Origin: Nocardia vinacea
Lineage (GTDB): Bacteria > Actinomycetota > Actinomycetes > Mycobacteriales > Mycobacteriaceae
DNA: 64,000 nucleotides
Assembly (NCBI RefSeq): GCF_035920345.1
Contig: NZ_CP109149.1
Location: forward strand, 5,952,001-6,016,000
Reading direction: 5' to 3'
Shown here: positions 45,307 to 58,900 of the stretch, in pieces
Layout of the letters: each line of letters begins with the position of its first letter
Numbering within the stretch: position 1 is the stretch's first letter
Translations under genes and position numbers: made by a program
Notes under the pieces: generated by a model
What the model was told of the DNA's origin: nothing
Databases searched by the model: none
The model's input: only the letters and a program-made list of their open reading frames with translations

Positions 45307-46647
45307 ATGGTTGAGGTCGACTGGACCGGCGAAGACGTACTCGCTCTTCGCGTGGCGATGAAGCGAAGTCGCTATGAGTTCGCACGCCTGGTGGGCGTCA
45401 CCCCGCGCACCGTGATCTTGTGGGAGAACGGCCGGACAACCCGGATGCATGCCGCAAGCAGGCGTTTGCTCGATCGAGTGCTATCGGAGGCCGACTCGGT
45501 CGTCGTCGCGCGATTCGAGCGCGCGATCGCGAGCCCGACAGCGGCCCGCGATACCGAAGAGACGAGCCCGGCGCTCGATCGGAAACAGCTCGGTAGGGAC
45601 ATCGGGCTCGACAAGGAAGTCGAGGATGACGACGTGAGAAGGCGATTGCTATTGGCCTGCATCGGTGCGGGCCTGGCCGGTCAGGCGGCCGATATGGTCG
45701 CGAGCGAACCGGAGAAGATGCTCGCCACCCTGGATGCGGGCTCGATGAGCGAACGGCGGCTCGGCCTGCTCGAGCAATCCGTCGAGGCCCTCGGCGCCCG
45801 CGTCGTGCAGGTGCCGCCGCACGAGTTGCTGCATGCCACGCTCGATCAATTCCGCGCGGTCCGTGGCTGTCTCGCGGAACGGCAGGCGACCCATCATCAA
45901 ATCCGACTGGTCCGTACGGCCGGACGTCTGGCAAATGTCGTCGGCGAAATTCTGTTCAATGAGGGACATTTCGGCCAGGCTCGATTGTGGTACACCACTG
46001 CAATTCACGCCGCCCAGGACATCGGCGACCGCTATTCCGAGGACATCGCACTCGCCGGATTGTCGTATTTACCAACCTATAGCGATAATCCGAAGGAAGT
46101 TTTGAACCTGCTCAGCCCGCGCCTCGAAGAAAATCCGGGCAAAGGTCCGGCGGCGGCCTGGTTGTGGGGAATGGCGGCCCGGGCGCACGCCAGCCTCGGC
46201 AATTCCGACGGCTTCGCCCGCTGCATCTCGAGATCGGAGCAGGCGCTGGAAAATGTTCCCGCGGAACAACTCTCGATCGGCATCTTTTCCTTCCGCCCGG
46301 AGAAGCTCGCCTTCTATCAGGCCATCGGCTATTCCCGACTGGGCCGCACCGAGCAGACCGCCCTGGCATCCGAGCGAGCTATCGGGCTCTACGACCCGAG
46401 CGAGACCATGGAACCCGCACTGGTCCGGTTCGAACACGCCACCGCGTTGCTGGCCTCGGGCGAGGTGGACGAGGCCTGCGCGGTGGCGACCCGCGCGATC
46501 ACCAATGGCCACACCTACGTCGGCCTCACCGTCACCAAGCGCGCGAAACAATTCGATGCCGCGCTGTCGGGTTTCCGGGGTCGCGCCGTCGCCGATTGGC
46601 GCGAGCAGGCTCGGATGATCGTCGATACTCCGCGCACCCGGGCATGA
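45307..46647 (+). CDS. Large HTH transcriptional regulator with TPR-like C-terminus
   Basis: A 446-residue regulator started at ATG 45307, preceded by GGAGCGGG; the frame is open to 45046 but the upstream residues look non-coding. The N-terminal helix-turn-helix (about residues 12-60) is LRVAMKRSRYEFARLVGVTPRTVILWENG, an XRE-type fold. The remaining ~370 residues are helical with repeat character (for example LVRTAGRLANVVGEILFNEGHFGQARLWYTTAIHAAQDIGDRYSEDIALAGLSYL), as in actinobacterial regulators with TPR-like domains that control development or secondary metabolism. It converges on the MbtH/NRPS operon, so regulation of that cluster is possible but not shown. The 260 bp upstream of its start hold no other gene. 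Confidence 0.82.
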   Translation: MVEVDWTGEDVLALRVAMKRSRYEFARLVGVTPRTVILWENGRTTRMHAASRRLLDRVLSEADSVVVARFERAIASPTAARDTEETSPALDRKQLGRDIGLDKEVEDDDVRRRLLLACIGAGLAGQAADMVASEPEKMLATLDAGSMSERRLGLLEQSVEALGARVVQVPPHELLHATLDQFRAVRGCLAERQATHHQIRLVRTAGRLANVVGEILFNEGHFGQARLWYTTAIHAAQDIGDRYSEDIALAGLSYLPTYSDNPKEVLNLLSPRLEENPGKGPAAAWLWGMAARAHASLGNSDGFARCISRSEQALENVPAEQLSIGIFSFRPEKLAFYQAIGYSRLGRTEQTALASERAIGLYDPSETMEPALVRFEHATALLASGEVDEACAVATRAITNGHTYVGLTVTKRAKQFDAALSGFRGRAVADWREQARMIVDTPRTRA

Positions 46648-46650
46648 GGG

Positions 46651-46701
46651 GGTAGGGCGCACCGGTCGGCAGGGGGGATGTGCGAACCGGCGCACCCTAC
46701 C
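46651..46701. terminator. Convergent hairpin between HTH regulator and mbtH
   Basis: GGTAGGGCGCACCGGT (46651-46666) pairs with ACCGGCGCACCCTACC (46686-46701) with two mismatches, around a ~19-nt loop. It occupies nearly the whole 57-bp gap between the convergent stops and probably ends transcription from both sides. Confidence 0.65.
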
Positions 46702-46704
46702 TAT

Positions 46705-46923
46705 TCAGTTGGCCTCGGGCTGCATCGCGGTAATGAGTGAATTGGGACGCATATCCCGCCAGTGGGATTCGACGTACTTCAGGCAGGAGCGACGCGCGGC
46801 CGCGCCGTAGGCGATGGTCCAGCCGCCGGGAACGGCGGCGAAGATCGGCCACAGGGAGTGCTGTCCTTCGGCATTGGTCAGGACGTAGAACTGGGCGTCA
46901 TCGTCGTCGAACGGGTTGGTCAT
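46705..46923 (-). CDS. mbtH: MbtH-like NRPS activator protein
   Basis: A 72-residue MbtH-like protein, which binds NRPS adenylation domains and is needed for their folding or activity. The signature is complete: NPFDDDDAQFYVLTNAEGQHSLWP, PGGWTIAYG, and CLKYVESHWRDMRPNSL with the conserved tryptophans. ATG 46923 follows the NRPS stop by 26 bp and has AGGAAGG upstream. It is the last gene of the NRPS operon and very likely serves both synthetases in the window. Confidence 0.96.
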   Translation of the reverse strand: MTNPFDDDDAQFYVLTNAEGQHSLWPIFAAVPGGWTIAYGAAARRSCLKYVESHWRDMRPNSLITAMQPEAN

Positions 46924-46949
46924 CTGGTCGGCCTTCCTGGTGGGAGAGT

Positions 46950-49900
46950 TCAGGCCCGGTCGGCGTGAGCCAAGACATTGGTCAGGACGTGGCCGATGCG
47001 GCCGAGGGCGGATTCGGAGGTCATGCGCCAGTGCGTGGCCTGGACGGCGTGGTTGTGCACGGTGCCGTCGACGGCGTCGGACCAACTGGCCGCGCCGGTG
47101 GCCCCGGTGGGGTCGTCGAGTGCGGCGGTGAAATAGACGAGATTGCCCTTATAGGGCCGAGGGCGGTAGCGGGTGATGAGCTCCAGGGAGTGCGTGCCCG
47201 CGTCGAGGAGCCGGCCGAGCCGATCGAATCCGAAGGATGCGAACGGTTCCGGAAGTTCGGCGATGCGCCGGGCGAGTCGGGTGCGATCGAGTTCGGTATC
47301 GGTGTCGTCGGCCTGTTCGCCGAGCAGCCCGCCGAGCAGATCGGCCACCGGTACCGTCGCCGTCTCGTCCACCGTGATGTGCAGCGGACTGTCCATCATG
47401 GCCAGCAGCGCGACATGTTGGCCCTGGTCCTGTAATTGGTTCGCGACGGCGTGTGCGAGTACACCGCCGAGCGACCAGCCGAGCAGGTGGTAGGGGCCGT
47501 CGGGCTGTACCGCGCGGATTTCGCGGACGTAGTGTCCGGCCCAGTTCTCGATGGAATCCGGCAGTGCCGCCGCCGAATTCAGTACCGGGGACTGGATGCC
47601 GTAGATGCCGCGCTCCGGATCGATATGTGCGGCCAGACCCGCGAACGACCAGGCGACACCGCCGACCGGGTGGATGCAGAACAGCGGTTCGCGAGAACCT
47701 CCGGGGCGCAATGGCAATAGGACATCGAAGGCGGCTTGCACGTCGACGCGGCCGCGGCCGGAGCGGTGCAGTTCCAGTTGCGTGATCAGGTTCGCGGGTG
47801 TCGGCGCGGCAAACAGCCATACCACCGGGATCTGTTCGGCGAGTGCGGTACTCAGCTGGGTTGCCAGTCGCGTGGCCAGGAGTGAATTGCCGCCGCGTTC
47901 GAAGAAGTTGTCGTCCATGCCGATTCGCTCGACCTCCAGCGACTCGGCGAAGACGGCGCAGACCAGCAGCTCCAGCTGTGTTTCCGGAGCCCGGAATTCT
48001 CGGATGTCCAACTCGGGCTCGGGTAGTGCGGTCCGGTCGACTTTGCCGTTGGCGTTGAGCGGCAGGGCATTCAGCTGGATCAGCACGGTCGGAACCATGT
48101 AGCTCGGCAGGGTTTCGGTCAGCGCGGATTTCAGCGCGTTCGGATCGATCGGCTCGGTGGCGGTGAAATACCCGACCAGCAGGTCACCGCGATGAGCGAT
48201 CACGACGGCCTCGGCGACCGTCGGACGTGAGCGCAGCGCGTGCTCGATTTCGGCGAGTTCGATGCGGTAGCCGCGTACCTTCACCTGGAAGTCGCGGCGC
48301 TCCACATATTCGAGGTTGCCGTCCGCACCCCAGCGGACCATATCGCCGGTTCGATACATCCGGGTGCCGGGTGCGCCGAATGGGTTGGCCACGAACCGTT
48401 CCGCGCTCAGGTCGGGTCTGCCGTGATAGCCGCGGGCCAGCTGCGCGCCGCCCAGGTACAGCTCACCGGTCACGCCCGTCGGCACCGGGTGCAGCCGGTC
48501 GTCGAGTACGTAGACCCGGTTTCCGGATTCCGGTGTGCCGATGGGGACGACCGTCTGGCGGATACCGGCGCCGGTGCGGAACCGGGTCACCGAGACGGCT
48601 GCCTCGGTGGGGCCGTACAGGTTATCGATCCTGGCGGCGGTGCGAGCCCCGATCCGGTCGACGGTCGCGACGGGCAGTGCCTCGCCGATGACGAGCAGTC
48701 GACGCAGCGATCTCGGCAGTCGCTGATCGCCGCCGACGTCTAGCATGGCCAGCAGCGATGGCACCAGCGTCACCGTGGTGACCGAGGCGCGTCGGATCAG
48801 ATCCAGCACGCTCGCCGGCTCACGTTGTGCGCCTTGTGGTGCCAGTACCACTCGGGCACCGGTACGCATGGCCCACCAGAACTCCCAGACCGAGAGATCG
48901 AAGGCCGCCGAGGTCATCAGGAGCGTGGCGTCGTCCGGCTCGAGCACGTATTCCATTTGCAGCCAATCCAATTGGTGTGCGACTGCGACATGGGGGACGG
49001 CGACGCCCTTCGGCGTTCCGGTCGATCCCGAGGTGAAGATGACGTAGGCGGTATGCGCGGAAGTCAGCGCCGACAGCCGCTCTTCAGCACGAATCGGTCC
49101 GCTGTCGAGCACACCGGCGGCAACCGAGATATCCAGCACCACATCGTGATCCGCCACCGACTCCGGCAGCATCGGCTGCTCGGCCGAGGTCAGCACCAAG
49201 GCCGGATCGGCGGCGGCGAGTACGCTCGTGGTCCGGTCGAGCGGGTGGGTCGGATCGAGCGGGACATACGCGCCGCCCGCGGTCACCACCGCGTACATTG
49301 CGACCAGCAGGTCGACACTGCGCGGAATGGCCAGGGCCACCAGCGATTCCGGGCCGACGCCGCGACCGATGAGCGCGCGGGCGAGTCTGTTCACCCGCGA
49401 GGCGAACTGGCCGTAGGTGACCGTTACTTCGTCATCGACAATCGCCACCGCATCGGGCGTCTCGACGACCTGTGCCTCGAAGGCGGCGATGAGGGTGGCG
49501 GGAGTGAATTCGTGTTCGGTCCGATTCCAGGACACCAGCATCCGGTCGCGTTCGGCGGTGTCGAGTAGCGCCAGATCTCCGACCGGCAGCCGCGGTTCGG
49601 CGCAGATCGCGGCCAGCAGGCGTTGCAGTCGTCCGGCGAAACCGGCGACCGTGGCTTCGTCGAACAGCGCGGTGGCATAGGTGATCGATGCGGCCATGCC
49701 TGCCGCATTTCCATCCGGGCCGTAGCGGTCGGTGACGACCAGATGCAGGTCGAATTGCGATACTTCGGAGTCGAAATCGACTGCGATGGCGGTCAATCCG
49801 TCCAGTGCGAATTTCGCTTCGGCCTGGTTGTGGAAGGAGAAGCCGACCTGGAACAGCGGATGCCGCGCGGTCGAGCGCTCCGGATTCAGCACCTCGACCA

Positions 49901-52900
49901 GCCGCTCGAACGGTACGTCGGCATTGGAGAAGGCGGCGACATCCGCGGCGCGTACCCGATCCAGGAGTTCAGTGAAGCCAGTAGCCGCGTCCACCTGGGT
50001 ACGGAGCACGAGCGTATTGACGAACATGCCGACCACATCGTCGAGTTCGGCCGCACCACGGCCCGCGACGGGGGTACCGACCGCGATATCGGCGGTGCCG
50101 GACAGGCGGGCCAGCAGTACCGCGAAGGCGGCGTGCAGGACCATGAACAGTGTCGCGCCGGTGTTGCGGCCCAAATCCGCCAATCTCGCCTGCATGTCGG
50201 CGTCGATGGTGAAATCGACATGTCGCCCGCGGGTGGAGACGATGGCGGGTCGGGGGCGGTCGGTGGGGAGGGTGAGTTGTGCGGGCAGTCCGGTGAGGGT
50301 TTCGGTCCAGAAGCGGAGTTGCTGGGAGATCAGCGAATCCGGATCGCTTTCGCTGCCGAGCAGATCCCGTTGCCAGCGGCTGTAATCCGCGTATTGCACC
50401 GGCAGTGGCGGCCATTCCGGTGGCATGCCGTGCTTACGCGCGGCGTAGGCGGTCATTACGTCACGTGCTAGCGGTACCAATGACGAGCCGTCCGCGGCGA
50501 TGTGGTGTACGACCACGACCAGCACGTGCTCACCGAGAGCTGTCGGGCCCGCCACCGGCCGGAATAGCCTGGTGCGCAACGGCACCGAGTCGGTGACATC
50601 GAATCCCCCGCCGACGAAATCCGCGACCGCGGAGGTCAGATCGTCGACGGGCACCGGAATTGCGGCCAGCACCGGCGCTCCCGCATCGGCCATCGGCAAA
50701 ACAACCTGTACCGGGCCGCTTTCGTGCTGCGGGTATACGGTGCGCAGAACTTCGTGGCGTTCGACCACGTCGGTGATGGCCGCATTGAGTGCGGTGATAT
50801 CGAGGCCACCGGTGAGTCGCACGGCCAGTGGGATGTTGTAGGCGGTGGACTGGCGGTCGAGGCGGTTGAGGAACCACATGCGCTGCTGTGCCAGCGAAAG
50901 CGAGATCGGACCGGTGTCGATGCGCCGGGTCAGTGCCGGACGTGCACGCATCGCAGTGGTGTCGAGAGCGGCGGCCAAGGCCGATACGGTCGAGTTCTCG
51001 AAGACAAGTCGCACGCCGACCGAGGTGTCCGATCGAGCACCCAGTCGTGCGGCCAATTGTGTCGCGGTCAGCGAGTTTCCACCGACGGCGAAGAAGTCGT
51101 CATCGCGACCGACCGCTGCCAAGCCGAGCACCTCGGCGAAGACCTCGGCCACGATCCGCTCGGCGGCCGTCTCCGGTGCGCGGAAGGTCGCGGTACGCAA
51201 CTCGGGTGCGGGCAGTGCCTTGCGGTCCAGCTTGCCGACCGGGGTCAGCGGGATCTCGTCGAGGACCATGATGGCGGCGGGCACCATATAGGCGGCCAGC
51301 GATTGTGCGGCGAAGGCGGTGAGCTGCGCGGTGTCGATCGCTCGGTCCGCTACCACATACGCGACCAGCGAAACTGAACCTGCGGCATCGGTGTGTCCGA
51401 TCGTCACCGCGAATTCGACGCTCTCATGGGCCGAGAGCACCGCGTCGATCTCACCGAGTTCGATGCGCAGACCGCGCACCTTCACCTGATGGTCGACACG
51501 TCCGACGTACTGGATAGCGCCGGATGTGGTCCAGCGCACCAGATCACCTGTCCGGTACAGCCGCCCGCCCGCTGGACCGTAGGGATCGGCGACAAAACGA
51601 TCCGCCGTAAGTCCCGGCCGCGCGTGATATCCGCGAGCCAGACCCGGCCCGCGCAAGTACAGTTCGCCGGTCACCCCATCCGGGACGGGTTGCAATCGAG
51701 TATCGAGCACCACCGCGGACATGCCGTGAATGGTGGTGCCCAGATCGAATTCGCCGGGCCGCAGCGGTGCGCTGATATTGGTGATGATCGTGGTCTCGGT
51801 CGGACCGTAGGTGTTGTGGAACGCACGCCCAGTTCCCCAGCGTCGCACCATATCGGGGCCGTACGATTCGCCGCCGACGGTCAGGTGGGTGAGTTCCGGG
51901 AGTTCGTCGGGATCCAGTGTTCGCAGCACCGCCGGGGTGATGAAGGCATGGGTCACCCGTTGATCCCGGACGAACGCGGTCAACTCCGAGCCGCCGTAAA
52001 CACCGGCGGGAGCGATCACCAGTGCGGCGGCAGCGGGCAGGGCCAGCAAGAGTTCGAGCATGGAGGCGTCGAAACTGGGCGATGCCACGTGCAGGACGCG
52101 GGATGTCGCGGTGACCTGGTAGCGATCCCGCTGTGCACGCGCCACTCCCGCGAGGCCGCCGTGGGTGGCGAGTACGCCCTTGGGGGTGCCGGTCGACCCC
52201 GAGGTGTAGATCATCCACGCGGGATTGGCCACGCGCACCGGACGGATCAGCTCATCGGGAGCAAGGGGTGCCGCGCTCGAATGCCGCATGCGGGCCGCCG
52301 TAGCCGGTGCGTCGAGTACCAGCCATTCGGTGGTGCCGGGCAGCGCCGGGCGGCATGCGGTGAGTGTAAGGCCCACGGTGGCACCGGAATCCGACAGCAT
52401 GTGTGCGATTCGATCTGCCGGATACGTCGGGTCGACGGGGACGAAGGCCGCACCGGTCTTGGCCACCGCCCAGACCGCGAGCATGGATTCGGCGGAGCGC
52501 GGGATGGCCACGGCGACGAAGTCCTCGGCGCCGATGCCGTGTCCGATCAGCATCCTGGCCAGGCGGGACGAGTGTTCGTCCAGTGCACGATAGGTCAGCT
52601 CACGGTCGTTCGAAATCAGCGCGAGGGCATCGGGATTCATGGCGACCGCTGCGGCGATCAGTTCGGCGAGGGTATGCGGCGGCACAGGTTCATCGCCCCG
52701 CCTGGCCAGCAGTTCGGTGCGTTCGGCCGGAGTGAGGACATCGATGGTGCCGATCGGCGCGGACGGATTCGCGGTGAGTGCGCCGAGGACCCGACCGAAC
52801 CTTCGGAGCAGTCCGGTGGCGGTCGCAGCTTCGAAAAGGTCTGTCGCGTAGTCGAGTTCGATTGCCAGGTGACCCTCGGCGTCGAGTTCCGCCGCGACGG

Positions 52901-55900
52901 TGAACTGGAGATCGAAGCGCGCCACCGGTTCATCGAATTCGACGGCCGCCAGTTCCAGGCCCGGCAGTGTGAGTTCCTCCGTGCCGGTATTCAGATAGCT
53001 CAGCGCCACGGTGAACAGCGGATGCTTGGACTGCGAGCGCTCGATGCCGAGTTCATCGACGACGCGCTCGAACGGCACGGTCGCATGGGCGAACGCGGCC
53101 AGATCGTTTGTTCTGGTCTGGTCGAGCAGATCGGTGAACGAACGGGACGGGTCCGGATATGTGCGCAGCACCAGGATGTTCACGAACATGCCGACCAGGT
53201 CGTCCAGCGCCGCCGCGCCGCGGCCCGCGACCGGGGTGCCGATGGCGATATCGCTCGAGCCCGAGAGCCGAGCCAGCAACACGGCAAGTCCGGCATGCAC
53301 CACCATGAAGGGGGTTGCGTTGTGACGCGCGGCAAGTTCGTGGATGCGGGCGCCGACACCACCGCCGATGCGGGCACGCACCGTGCCGCCACGCTTTGAC
53401 GCGACAGCTGGGCGTGGCCGATCGGTGGGCAATGCCAGTTCTTCCGGCAGATCCCGCAGCGCTTCGGTCCAGTAGGTGAGTTGTTCGGCTGCTACCGAAT
53501 CCAGCTCGGCCGTCTGCCAGAGCGCGTAATCGGCGTACTGTGCGGCGAGTTCCGGCCAGACCGGGGTGCCGCCGACAACTCGGGACAGGTAGGCCGACAA
53601 CAGGTCTCGCAGCAGTGGGCCCATCGAATAGCCGTCCGCCGCGATGTGGTGCAGCACGGCGACGAGCACATGGCTGGTCGCGTGCTCCCGCAGCAGTATC
53701 GCGCGCACCGGCACCTCGGCGGTGATATCGAAGCCAGTGCCGAGGAAATCGGCGATGCGCCCGTCCACCGAGCCGGCGGTCTCGACGACGAGGGATACCG
53801 GTGCCGGTTCGGCGGGCAGGATCACCTGGTGTCCGATCCCGTCCACATCGGCCGGGTATACCGTGCGCAGTGCCTCGTGGCGGGTGATCACATCCGTGAA
53901 CGCGGCACACAGCGCAGCCTGGTCCAACTCGCCGCCGATGCGTACCGCGACCGGGATATTGTGGACGGCCGAGTCCGGGTCCAGCCGGTTGAGGAACCAC
54001 ATGCCGCGCTGTACCGGTGCGAGCGGAATGCGCTCGGGGCGTGGCCCGGCGATCAGTGGTACGACCTGGTCACGTGCTAGAGCGGCCAGGCGTGCCGCGA
54101 AGGCGTGCACGGTTGGTGCCTCGAACAGCAATCGCACGGGCACGCGACCGAGCCGGGCCAGAACCCGGGTGGCGATGAGTGAGTTGCCGCCGAGGTCGAA
54201 GAAGTTGTCGTCGGCACCGATCGGCGACCGCGCGAGTACCGCCTCGAATGCCTCGGCCACCAACCGTTCGGCCGGGGTGACCGGCGCACGGTAGGCGACG
54301 CTGTCGAATACCGGCTCCGGCAGCGCCTTTCGGTCCAATTTGCCGGAGGTGTTGAGTGGGAAGGCGGCCAGTACAACGATCGCCGATGGGACCATGTACG
54401 ACGGCAACGCATCCACCGCGGCCGCCAGAACTGCCGTGCGCACATCTTGTGCATCACCCACCACATAGCCGACGAGCCGGTCGGCGACCACGCCGGCTGC
54501 GGCCTGTGAAACACCGGGCACCGTCGCGAGTACGGCCTCGATCTCGCCGAGCTCGATGCGCTGGCCGCGGAACTTCACCTGGAAGTCGGTGCGGCCCAGG
54601 TATACGAGTTCAGGGGTGAGGCCACTCGTGTCCCAGCGCACCAGGTCGCCGGTCCGATACATGCGTTCGCCCGCAGGTCCGAATGGGTTCGCTACGAACC
54701 GGTCCGCCGTCAGATCGGGCCTGCCGTGATAGCCGCGGGCGAGTTGGGTGCCCGCGAGATACAACTCCCCCGCGACCCTGGGCAGCGTCGGTCGTAGCCG
54801 GGAATCCAGCACGTACACGCGGCTGTTCCATTCCGGATTGCCGATCGGCATGACGGTGCGGTCGATTTCACCGGTGACGTCGCGGTAGGTGATGCTCACC
54901 GCGGCCTCGGTCGGGCCGTACAGGTTGTGCAGGCGCGCGGAACTCACCGCGCCGAAGGTTCGGACGGTCTCGGCGGGCAGTGCTTCGCCGATGACGAATA
55001 CCGTGCGCAATGTGCCGAGATCGGCAGCGGTTTCGACATGTCTCGCGAACTCGGTCAACATCGATGGCACGAAATCGGTGACGGTCACGCCATATTCGGC
55101 GATTACGTCGGCGAGGTAGCCGGGATCGCGGTGGCCGTCCGGGGCAGCCAGCACCAGCGTTGCGCCGATGCGCAGCGGCAGGAAGTACCCCCACAGTGAG
55201 ACATCGAAGGTGGTCGCCGTCTTCTGTAGGTATACGTCTTCGGCGGTCAGCTGGTACTCGGACTGCATCCACGTCATCTGGTTGACGATCGCGGCGTGGG
55301 AAATGCTGACGCCCTTGGGTTTTCCGGTCGAACCCGAGGTGAAGATCACGTAGGCAGGGTTCTGCGGGTGAATCGGTGCGGTCCGCTCGCTCACCGCGAT
55401 CGGGTCATCGGCGTAGCCGTCCAGCGCAACGGTATCGACACACACTGTCGCCCCGTCATATCCGAAGTCCTGACGATCCCCCTCGGTGGTGAGCAGTGCA
55501 ATAGGTGCCGCGGTGTCGATGATGTGCACGATGCGCTGGGCCGGATGATCCGGGTCGATCGGGACATAGGCGCCGCCCGCCTTGAGCACCGCGTACATGG
55601 CGACCACCAGATCGGGCGAACGCCGAATAGCCAATGCCACCAATGACTCCGGGCCGACGCCGGTCGCAATCAGATGTCGGGCCAGTTGGTTGGACCTGCC
55701 GTCCAGTTCGCCGTAGGTCATGGTGGTTTTGTCGAAGACCAAGGCAATATCGTCCGGCGTCGCGGCCGCCTGCTGCTCGAATTCGTCGAGCAGCATTTCC
55801 GCGACGAATGCGGTGTGCGCGGAGTCGTTCCACGCGGTCACCACTCGTTCCAGCTCACTGGTATCGAACAGATCGATATCGCCGACCACCTGTTCCGGAT

Positions 55901-58900
55901 GGTCGATCACCGCGCCGAGCAGGCGGATGAAGCGTGCGCCGATCGTCGCGATGGTCGACTCGTCGAAGAGGTCGGTCGCGTAGGTGAAGCGAAGCGCGTC
56001 GTCGCCGACGGTCAGTTGCAGATCGAATCGTGTTGTCTCGTAGTCGATCTCGTATTCGGCGACAGTGACGCCCGCCAGCTCCACCGCTACGTGAGCGAGA
56101 TTCTGGAAGAACAGCGCGACCTGGAACAGCGGATGCCGTGCCTCGGACCGCGGCGGATCCAACACCTCGACCAGCCGCTCGAACGGCACATCGGCATTGG
56201 CGAAGGCATCCAGGTCACCATCGCGGACCCGACGCAGTACGGCGGCGAAGGAGTCCGAGCCCGCCACCTCGGTGCGCAGCACCAGTGTGTTGACGAACAT
56301 GCCGACGAGGTCGTCGAGGGCGGCGGCACCGCGGCCCGCGATCGGCGCGCCGATGGCGATGTCATCCATGCCGGAAAGTCGCGCGAGCAACGTGGCCAGC
56401 GCGGCATGGACGACCATGAACGGGCTGACGTCGTATCGTCCGGCAAGGGCGGCTATGCCGTCGCGGATCGCGGCATCGAGCCCGATGGTGGCGCTCGCGG
56501 CGGCGTGACCGGCAATGGCGGGACGCGGCCGATCCGAGGGCAGATCGAGCTGAGCGGGCAACCCGCCGAGTACGCCGCTCCAGTAGCGCAGTTGCTGTGC
56601 GGCCACCGATTCCGGATCGCCCTCGACTCCGAGGATCTCGCGTTGCCAGAGGGCGTAATCCGCGTACTGCACACGCAGGTCCGTCCATGTCGGTGCGGTG
56701 CCGGTGGCGCGTGCCGCGTATGCGGTCGTGATATCGCGGGCCAGCGGCGCCATCGAGAAGCCGTCCGCCGCAATGTGATGCACCACGAGAGCGAATAGGT
56801 GCTCGCGATCCGACAGGGTGGCCAGGCCGATGCGCAGCGGTACTTCAGTTGTGACATCGAAAGGTGTGGCAACCAGGTCCACCAGTGCCGACGGATCCAG
56901 CTCGACGATTTCGGGCACGTGCGTCGCATCCAGAATCCGCTGGAAACCGGTGCCATCGACATCCGGGTATATGGTGCGCAGGGTTTCATGCCGGGCGACG
57001 ACATCGGCCAGCGCGGCGGCGAGCGCATCGGTGTCGAGATCTCCGGTGAGGCGGATCGCAACCGGAATATTGTTCACCGTCTCGCCGGGATCGAATCGGT
57101 TGAGGAACCACATCCGCTGCTGTGCGGGCGAGAGCGGAATCAGGTCGGGGCGCGGGCGCGCGGTGAGCTTCGGACGAGCGCCGGTGCCGGTGCGCAGGGC
57201 GGCGCGGGTGGCTATTCCGGCAACGGTAGGTGCCTCGAACACCATCCGCGCAGGGACTTCGGCATCCAGCGCGGTACCCAGCCGGGCGGCCAACTGGGTG
57301 GCGATCAGTGAATTGCCACCGAGTGCGAAGAAGTTGTCGTCGGCGCCGATTCGCTCGATGCCGAGCAGTTCGCTCATGATCCCGGCGACGGTCTGTTCGG
57401 TCTCGGTCGCGGGAGCTCGGTAGGTGGCGGTCTCGAATACGGGAGCGGGCAGCGCGGCGCGATCGAGCTTGCCGGAGGTATTGAGCGGGAAAGCATCGAG
57501 CACGACGAAGGCCGACGGCACCATATAGGCGGGCAGTGCGACGTCCAATTCCGCGCGCACGTCGTCGATATCGACTGCCAGGTCTGCCACCAGGTAGGCG
57601 ACCAACTGATCGCCGAGCCGCTCGTCGCTACGCACCACGACGACGGCCTGATCGACGACATCCAGTGCGGTGAGCGCGGATTCGATCTCGCCGAGTTCGA
57701 TGCGCAACCCACGCAGCTTCACCTGGAAGTCGGTGCGGCCCAGGTACTCCAGCTCGCCGTTCGCAGTCCACCGGACCAGGTCACCGGTGCGATACATCCG
57801 CTCCCCCACGCCGCCATGGGGATTCGCGACGAAACGTTCAGCGGTCAGCTGCGGCCGACGTACATAGCCGAGCGCCAACTGCTCACCCGCGAGGTACAAC
57901 TCACCGGGTACACCCACCGGCACCAGCCGCATCCGTGCATCCAGCACCAGCAATCGGGTGTTGAATACCGGCTTGCCGATCGGCACCGACTCCGCGTCGG
58001 CATCGGTCACCTCGTGGAAGGTGACATCGACCGCTGCCTCGGTCGGCCCGTACAGATTGTGCACGCGGGCACCGGTCAGCTCACGGGCCCGCTGCGCGGT
58101 CGGTGCGGGCAGCGCCTCACCTGAGGCGAACAGCGCTCGCAGCGTGACGCATTCGCGCGCACGTGGTTCCGCCAGATATACCGCGAGCATCGACGGCACG
58201 AAATGCACGACGGTGATTCCTTCATCGCTGATCAACCGCGCAAGATAAGCCGGATCCCGATGACCGTCGGGCCGCGCGACCACCAGTCGCGCGCCGATCT
58301 GCAACGGCCAGAAGAACTCCCAGACCGAGACATCGAAGGTCGCCGGTGTCTTCTGCAACACCGCATCGTCGGCATTGAGCCTGTACTCGGACTGCATCCA
58401 TGTCAGCCGGTTGACGATCGCGGCATGCGATACCGCGACGCCCTTCGGACGGCCGGTCGAGCCGGAGGTGAAGATTACGTATGCGGGGTGGTCCGGCAAC
58501 AGCACGCCGAGCCGATCCATCGTGGTCAGCGGCGCGGGTGAATATCTCGTCAGTTCGAGACGATCGATCCTGACCTGGCGTGCCGCAACCGTTTCCAGAT
58601 CAACACCCGAGGTCAGCACCCACACCGGGCGCGCTGTCTCGAGCACATATGCGATCCGGTCGGCCGGATGGTCGGGATCGAGCGGCAGGTACGCGCCACC
58701 GGCGACCGTGACCGCGTACATGCCGACCACCAAGTCGAGAGAACGCCGCATGCCGAGCGCGACAACCGAATCCGGGCCGACGCCGTGCCCGACGAGCCAT
58801 CGCGCCAGCCGATGGACCCGGCCCGCGAACTCGGAGTATGTCAGCGTCGCGTAGCGACTCGTTGAGGGGTGGTGGTCGGGTGACGGGTGGGCCAGACTTC